Source: Bdellovibrio sp. (GTDB lineage Bacteria > Bdellovibrionota > Bdellovibrionia > Bdellovibrionales > UBA1609). Taken from it: a stretch of 8,691 nucleotides of DNA. A program made the position numbers and the translations under genes. Below the pieces are notes generated by a model that saw nothing but the letters and a program-made list of their open reading frames with translations, had not been told where the DNA came from and made no database searches. How positions within the stretch are numbered: the first letter of the stretch is position 1; every line of letters begins with the position of its first letter. Positions 1 to 6,500 of this stretch are shown one piece after another. The stretch spans positions 1 to 8,691 of the forward strand of contig RFKI01000110.1 of NCBI GenBank assembly GCA_003694355.1, read 5' to 3'.

Positions 1-214
1 GAGGCATTTGAACAGGGGTATTCCCATTATTATTATTATTATTATCGTTGTTAATGGTAAAAACATCGTTGACATCTTGATTACTTAAATCATTTAAAGG
101 AATATCGTTTATTTTCTTTGTCGATTGGAATTGAACACCATCACAGTTTGTGTAAAGGTTGGTGAACAAAGTTAAAAATCCCAAAATGCTGATTATTTTA
201 ATAAATGCTTTCAT
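1..214 (-). CDS. Putative lipoprotein, 5' part only (cut by window edge)
   Basis: This is a leftward reading frame that starts at ATG 214-212 and is still open at the window edge, giving 71 codons. An in-frame TAA at 232-230 precedes the start. A purine-rich SD (GGGAGG, complement of 221-226) sits 6 nt upstream, so the start is well supported. The N-terminus is MKAFIKIISILGFLTLF, a short basic stretch followed by a hydrophobic core, then LYTNCDG with Cys24. This resembles a lipoprotein signal, although Tyr21 and Asn23 do not fit the usual [LVI][ASTVI][GAS]C lipobox. The residues after Cys24 are polar and rich in Asp and Asn, including six consecutive Asn (58-63), as expected for a flexible tether behind a lipid anchor. 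Nothing seen identifies the function, and the downstream domain lies outside the window. It is divergent from the giant protease gene across a shared 363-bp intergenic region. Confidence 0.7.
   Translation of the reverse strand, partial: MKAFIKIISILGFLTLFTNLYTNCDGVQFQSTKKINDIPLNDLSNQDVNDVFTINNDNNNNNNGNTPVQMP
26..45. repeat. (ATT)n trinucleotide microsatellite in the lipoprotein gene
   Basis: Six uninterrupted ATT units plus AT. On the coding (minus) strand it reads GAT followed by six AAT codons, giving Asn58-63 of the putative lipoprotein. Copy-number changes would stay in frame and only alter the length of the Asn run. Confidence 0.85.
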
Positions 215-275
215 GGGCCCCCTCCCTGTTTAGTTTATACTTCTGCAAAGAATGGGCCAGTTAAAGGGCCTATTA

Positions 276-305
276 TTTAAAAAAGAGTGTTTAGCTTTTT
301 GGCAA
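276..305 (-). promoter_or_regulatory. Candidate promoter of the leftward lipoprotein gene
   Basis: On the minus strand a TTGCCA box (complement of 300-305) is followed by an 18-nt spacer and TTTAAA (complement of 276-281), about 60 nt upstream of the ATG at 214. The -35 box is good and the -10 box is mediocre. In such AT-rich DNA this match could occur by chance. It lies just leftward of the direct repeats at 334-377, so a factor bound there would sit upstream of this promoter. Confidence 0.25.
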
Positions 306-333
306 TTGGATATTGAATAAACAAGTATTCACA

Positions 334-377
334 GTGTTGTTTAAATTAAATGCGTGTTGCTTAAATTAAAAGTGTTG
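334..377. repeat. Tandem 17-bp direct repeat plus third partial copy
   Basis: GTGTTGTTTAAATTAAA (334-350) recurs as GTGTTGCTTAAATTAAA (354-370) with one mismatch and a 20-bp period. A third GTGTTG begins at 372 (372-377). A 20-bp period is close to two helical turns, so all copies would face the same side of the DNA. This suits cooperative binding of a regulator. The regulator is unknown, and the binding role is inference from geometry and from the position between divergent genes. Confidence 0.75.
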
Positions 378-387
378 CCGATATTTC

Positions 388-443
388 TCATTGTGAGACA
401 CTTTTGAGGATTATACATCGATTCATTTTGAGAACACTTTTGA
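388..443. repeat. Pair of ~20-bp imperfect direct repeats, 35 bp apart
   Basis: TCATTGTGAGACACTTTTGA (388-407) recurs at 423-443 with G-to-T at its sixth base and one extra A after TGAGA. Copy 1 overlaps a perfect 5-bp inverted repeat, TCTCA-TTG-TGAGA (386-398). Both copies contain ACACTTTT, the reverse complement of AAAAGTGT at 368-375. These elements are closer to the protease start than the 334-377 repeats and are the best operator candidates for that gene. The match is direct observation and the function is inferred. Confidence 0.7.
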
Positions 444-577
444 TCAATCAATAAAAAACTCTCTTTAGAAAAAAGGTCTTTTGTCCGATACATATAAATA
501 GATAAACAAATGAGGACTTTATTGGAAACTTGGTGTTTCGAACTTTGGATGTATGGTTGAACGTTTAGGATAAAAGA

Positions 578-3500
578 ATGATAAAAAAAATTTTTTACCT
601 TCTATTTTCCTTTATTTTATTTGTTTTCCCCCAGGAAAGTGTTTGGGGTGCCTGTGGCGGAACCGTTCGCACATGGGACGCTGGGGGAGGGAGCACGAAT
701 TGGGGAACAAATAGTAACTGGAACCCTAATAATAAACCTGATACCCCTTCCGAAGACGCTTTGATTGTGGCGGCGTCCAGGGTCACAAAAGCAAAAGTGA
801 ATGCAACCATTGGTTGTTTGGAAATTCAGTCAGGGCAATTAACCTCCAGAGATAATAGAACACTAACCATCACTGGAGATTACTTTCGAAACTTAACTTT
901 AAATGGATTATCGATTAAAGCTGCACATACCAATTTTGCCATAGAAATGGCAGGTACAGGACCTCAAACTTTTGAAAATGTGGATCCAGTTAATGTGTTG
1001 ATTGTTAGTAATAATAGCACTGTTACATTCACTCAATCTTTTTCCATTAGGAACGCCTTAAACTTAACAGGTTCTTCGACCACTTTGATTATTCAAGGTG
1101 ATTTGCAGTTGGAGGCTGGGTCAACTCCTTTAACCATTCCTGCAGGAGTTACAGTAGAAGTGAGTGCCGGTGTGACCTTAACAGCTCTGGAAGGGATTAC
1201 GGTAAATGGCACCTTAAACATTAAAAATGGAGCCACTGTGGTTATCGGAAATGGGAAAACTCTTCAGGTAAATTCTGGAGGCCTTTTGCAGTTACAGGGA
1301 GCCAGTGGAAATGTGGCTTCTATTGTGGGCAATGGCGCAGGTTCCAGTTTTTCTTTTAATGTAGCAGGAATCATCAATGCTTCTTACTTTCGAATTGATA
1401 GAATGGATGCGGCTGGCATTAATGTTACAGGAACTCTGCAAGCTTTTGATAATGGTGAAATTCATTACATTGCCAATGCGGGTTACGCTTTGACGTTAGG
1501 GGCTTCAGCGATTGTGCCAGCGACTATGGATAGCGTTGGTTTTTTTGATGATGCCGCCTATGGAAATAACAAAAATTTTAATGCTTCGGCATACAATGCA
1601 GGTTCTGTGACAGTTAATAACTGGAGCGGGAGTGTTGGAGGAGCAACCAAAGAAAATGACCCCAACGGAAAAATTATTTGGGGCCCTCAGGCGGGAACAG
1701 AGCTAACTCTATCTAACAATACCGCTTCAGGAAGCCCTCCTTCCACAATTAATCAATCTTCAGGAGATACCTTATTTGCCACTTTTGCTTTTGCTCTCAA
1801 TCAATCCAGTGCTGCAACAGATATTACGCAAGTGAAGTTAACAATGTCTGGGACAGCTTCTGCCTCTGATATTCAAGTGGTTAAAGTTTATAAGGATGCA
1901 GCCGGAGGCTCTAACTGTGTTTATGATGCGGGAGTGGACACACAGATTGGAGGGAATCTGACTTTATCAGGAACTCCGCCAACAACCACGGTGACTATTC
2001 CACCAGGAGATGTTCAAACAAGCAGTGATACCAATGTGGCCTGTATTCATGTTCTGGCTGCCACTTCTGCAACAGCTCAAGACGCAAAAACCATACAGTT
2101 TGAGATTTCTGGAACAGCAGATGTGGTCAATTCTCAAGGCTATAGCTTTTCAAGTTCTTCTGGGCCTCCTGTGGCTGCAGGAAGTTCTACTATTAATGGT
2201 TCGCCCTTAAGGACATGGCAAGGAGATGTGGATAACCGTTGGAATCGCGGGGGCAATTGGCAAGGAACAGGTTATCCTAATTCGTCTCGAGACTGTAAGG
2301 TGGGTTCGGGAGTTAATATTACACATATCAATATTGCCAATGCGGCCTGCTTGAATGCCACTTTGCAAACAGGGGGAACCATTGACTTTCTAGGGTCGAC
2401 CAATGAACTTGCGGCTTATGGTTCTTTAGATGTTCAAAGCGGTTATACGTTTCTCAATGCCACAACGGGTGTTTTGGCTATGAGGGGAAGTGGCAATCAA
2501 AGTTTTAATTTAACCACGGCATTTCCTGGAAATTTTCTTGTGGCCAATACGGGAACAGCTCCAAATGATCAAGTGAGTGTGAGCAGTGATTCTGAAATTC
2601 AAGGCACTTTAACCATCTCCAGTGGAACTTTGGTGATTCCTGCGGGAGTTACTCTAACAGTTCTTGGAAATGTGACTGTTCAATCAGGAGGCACTTTAGA
2701 GGTGCAGGCCGGAGGAACTTTAGCCCTTGGAAATGGCGTGACCTTAACTGTTAATAGTGGTGGGACTTTAAAAATCGTAGGCTCCTCCTCTCAGGATGCT
2801 GTTATCACCTCCAATGGCGCAACCAGTGCCTATAATGTGATTGTAAATGGAACCATTCAGGCTCAGTATTACAAGTTTGACCATTTAAATACTTCAGGAG
2901 TGAGTATTGAAGCAGGGGCCACCATTGATCCTACATATCACTTGCAAAATGGAAGTTTCACCTATCCTGTGAACAACTCCACGACCATGTTGTTTTTAAA
3001 GCAACAGGTCCCGACAAACACTATGAATAACATGTCTTTTGATTCGGCAGGTTCAACAGCTACAGGTGTTATCAACATTGATACAACAGGGGCTGCGGCA
3101 GGTACATTGTCCATCAACACTTATTCAGGAGATTTATCAGGACCTTCTCAGGATAATACTCCCAGTTACTTGATCAATTGGGTGGGGGCCACAAACACCA
3201 TTAATATCACTCAAGAGGCAACGACACCAGCCACATTAAACGCCGGTCAAACTTATGTGATGGGGCGGTTTGGTTTTCAGCAAAATCAGGCGGGGGCCTC
3301 TTTTGTGGATACGGATTTGACGAGCTTAACTTTGACGTTAACAGGAACAGGAGCGAGTAGTGATGTGGATCTTGCCAAGGTCTATTATGATTCCAACTGT
3401 GACAGTTTAGGTGGAACGCTCATTGGTTCTGGAACTTTTGTGGGAAATCCACCCACACTCACTTTTTCATTTAATGCGGGGGATGTCACCATTCCTGCTG

Positions 3501-6500
3501 ATGTGGCCTCTCCTCCCATGCGCTGCCTTTATGTAGAGTTTGATATTGCTGCCGGTGCTGGAGATGGAAATACTCTGGGTGTGAAAATCAATGCTTCCAG
3601 TGATGTAGCCAATTCCCAAAACTATGCCGCCTCAGGAACCACTACATTTCCTGTTACACTTGGCCCCGAAGGCACTATTAATGGGTCGTCACAGACCATT
3701 TGGACAGGGACTGTTAATACAGACTGGTTTAATGCCTCGAACTGGTCAGCAGGCGTTCCTACCAGTTCTAAAAACTGCACCATTAATAATGCGGCTAACA
3801 ACCCACAGATTGATGGAAATCTTGGAACGGCCACTTGCAATAGTGTGGATATTGGAAATGGTACCTTAACGCTTGTTAATGGGACAGGAGCTGTTTTAGA
3901 AGTTTGGGGGAACTTTACCAATACGGGATCTTTCGTTTCAAATGATGGCGTTCTCAGGTTAGCTGATGGCGGAACTGCTTTAACTCAGTCAGTATCCAGT
4001 AGTAGTGTGATTGGTAGCTTGAGTTTTAGTAAAACAGCAGGCGGAATTGTTAATGTAGCGGGAAGTTCAGCTTTAACGATTAATGCTTTAAATTTTTCTG
4101 CAGGAAACCCTGTGGTATTTACGGTTCCCAATGGGAAAACTCTTATTTTACCCAATGGCGTGACCATTCCTGCCGGCACATTAAAAATCGACGGTGGAGG
4201 AACGGTCCAAATAGGTAATACCAAAACCATCACGGTGAATGGGGGAACTTTTCAAGTCAATGGGACTCAAGATCGTTATCCTCAAAATGATGCCACAAAA
4301 GGAAAGGTGACGGTTCAGGGAACAGGGAAGTGGGGGTTTTTAGCCACGAGTGGAACCATTGATATGGTTGGTTGGATTATGGATTATATTGATGAAAATG
4401 GACTTCAATTTCAAGGAACAACTAATATTACAAACTTTAGGGGGGGACACTTTTCCAACCTCTCCACTAATTATGCTGCTTTAACGGCCATTCATTTTGA
4501 CACTCCTAATGTGCCAGCTACAGTGGCCAATGTGGGTTGGGATTGGGGGCCCAATAATACTCCTCCACCTTATACAGCGGGGTACTTTTTGGCTTCATCG
4601 ACAGGATGTGGTGGCAATACCATCACCTTCGATGAATGGTTTGGTGACTTCTTTGACGACATTGCTCAGCAGCCTGATACCAATACAAAAATCAGTGAAA
4701 CCAATTGCAATATTGTAATTTCTTATTCCGCCTCTCCTGTGTCCATGGTTTTCTTAAAAGCTACAGGCTATAACGGAAAGGTGGCGGTCGATTGGGTAAC
4801 AGGTTCTGAAGTGGATCACTTGGGTTTTAATGTTTATAGAAGTCAAAACCCACTTTTTGGTTTTGTTCAGGTCAACTCTCAACTGATTCGCAATCAACAA
4901 ACATCCACTTCTTATAAAGGGACTTATCAGTTTATAGACACCACAGTGACGAACGGTGAAGTTTATTACTATATGGTTGAGGATGTGGCGACCAATGGAG
5001 CAAAGACCATGCATGGACCCGTTTTTGCTGTGCCCGTGGTGTCAGCAGGGGATCCACCTCCTCCAGATGGAAGCACCAATACGGGAGGAACTGATAGTGG
5101 AGCAGATACAGGAAATGGTCCATCTAATGGCCCTATACAAAACCCTGGCCTTGTGGACCTTGGAAATGGAGTGCATGTTATTTCTCAAACGTTGAACTCT
5201 TTACGGGTAGAGATTATTCCGCCCGCAGTGACTTATACACCTTCCTCTTGGAATCCTTCTTATGAAGAAGTGAGCATTCCAGGGTATTCTAAAACCTTGA
5301 CTGCAGGCGCTCCAGAGATTTTGGAAAAAGTGATCTTAGTGGAAGTGGATGCTGACAATACAACAGCTCAGTTAAGTTCACAGCAAGTTATTGAAAATCC
5401 CGTGTCCACTCATCAAATAGTGCCTGCGCCTAGCTGGTCTCCTGATAATACAGGTCAACTTGTACCATCCTGGAATCCTGATCCTGTTTTCTATGGGGAT
5501 AATTCTTTTCAGCCTGGTCAGTTTTTTCAATTGGACTCTCAATTGGTATCTTTGCAGGGGAAAAAATATGTAAAAATCACGGTACATCCTTTACTTTATA
5601 ATGCAGTCACTCAGGATGTAAGGTCGGTTAAAAAGATTATTTTAGATATTGGTTTGGGAGGACAGGCTTGGAGTCAGCCGTCTTCACCTCCAGATTTAAC
5701 ACAGTCTCCAGCTGCCGTTCCTGGTGTTTTGAGAATCCAGTACTCACAGTCAGGGATGTATGAGCTCACTTATGATGATCTTGTGGCAGCTGGTGTGGAA
5801 GGCCCTTTTGTGGGAGTTAATACCAGTGATTTAAGGCTTTATTTTAGAGGTGTAGAGCAGGCCATAGATGTGATCGATTCTGATGGAGTTTTTAACTCTG
5901 GAGATAGCATTCGTTTTTATGCCAATTTCTATAGAAAGGTGGATGACTCCATAGATGAAGTGGTACTTAGCACACAGCCTTTAGGGAACAGTACAGGACC
6001 TGCTTTAAGGGCTCAAGTATTGGATGGAAGTCCCTCAGGATGGCCTTTGGACTTCCGAAAAGGAACTTATGCCAGGAAAGAAGTGGAGAAAGATTCTTTA
6101 TTCCTTATTGACTTACCTATGGGAGGAGTGGATACGGATCACTTTTTCTGGAAACGTATTGCAAAGTGGAACGGTTCTAATACAACGCCCATTCCTCAGT
6201 TTTTTACCATCACCAATATTGATTTATCAGGACTCGTTCCTGTAGGAACTGTTTATTTAAATGTGCACTTAAGAGGGCGTGCTAATTATGCAAAAAACCC
6301 CACACATCACTTGGGTGTTTGGGTGAATACCGTGCCTTATCGCGTAGCGGATGCTGTTTTTCATACTCAAGACCCCACGGTGGTGCGCTTGTCTGTGCCA
6401 GCTTATTATTTTGTAGATGGTTTAAACTCTATAAAGCTAGAAGCGATGCCAGACACGGTTCCTCCTGGAGACTTGGAAGTGCTTGATATTGATCGTCTTG

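Larger units (their letters stand above)
215..577. other. Divergent intergenic region
   Basis: This 363-bp, very AT-rich region lies between the divergent starts of the putative lipoprotein (214, leftward) and the giant protease (578, rightward). No credible gene was found in it. It contains two families of direct repeats (334-377 and 388-443), an 8-bp inverted repeat (AAAAGTGT 368-375 / ACACTTTT 398-405), a 5-bp inverted repeat (TCTCA-TTG-TGAGA, 386-398) and the palindrome TTGATCAA (440-447). A clear promoter for the protease is not obvious. The best guess is TTGAGA (428-433), 16 nt, AATAAA (450-455), which would give a leader of about 115 nt, but it is weak. For the protease start, TTTAGGA (564-570) is a plausible SD 7 nt from ATG, and an in-frame TAG at 566-568 rules out any longer start. 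Confidence 0.8.

Noticed and set aside
254..270. GGGCC...GGGCC pair in the leader of the lipoprotein gene as a riboswitch or attenuator
   Set aside because: Only a 4-bp GGCC stem can form, with no further conserved structure and no T-tract. It is too little to support a regulatory RNA.
440..447. TTGATCAA palindrome as an FNR site, or TGTGA at 392-396 as a CRP site
   Set aside because: FNR sites need TTGAT and ATCAA halves separated by four bases, and CRP sites need TGTGA and TCACA separated by six. Neither spacing is present.
493..498. TATAAA within 491-499 as the -10 box of the protease promoter
   Set aside because: No acceptable -35 element lies 16-18 nt upstream (the sequence there is A-rich), so it cannot be told apart from general AT-richness.
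3622..4233. Minus-strand open frames of 80-100 codons opposite the module region (3622-3921 and 3985-4233)
   Set aside because: They have hydrophobic, low-complexity translations, no good SD and no recognisable motif, and lie fully antisense to a strongly coding frame. They are explained by the repetitive Gly/Thr/Asn codons of the protease.
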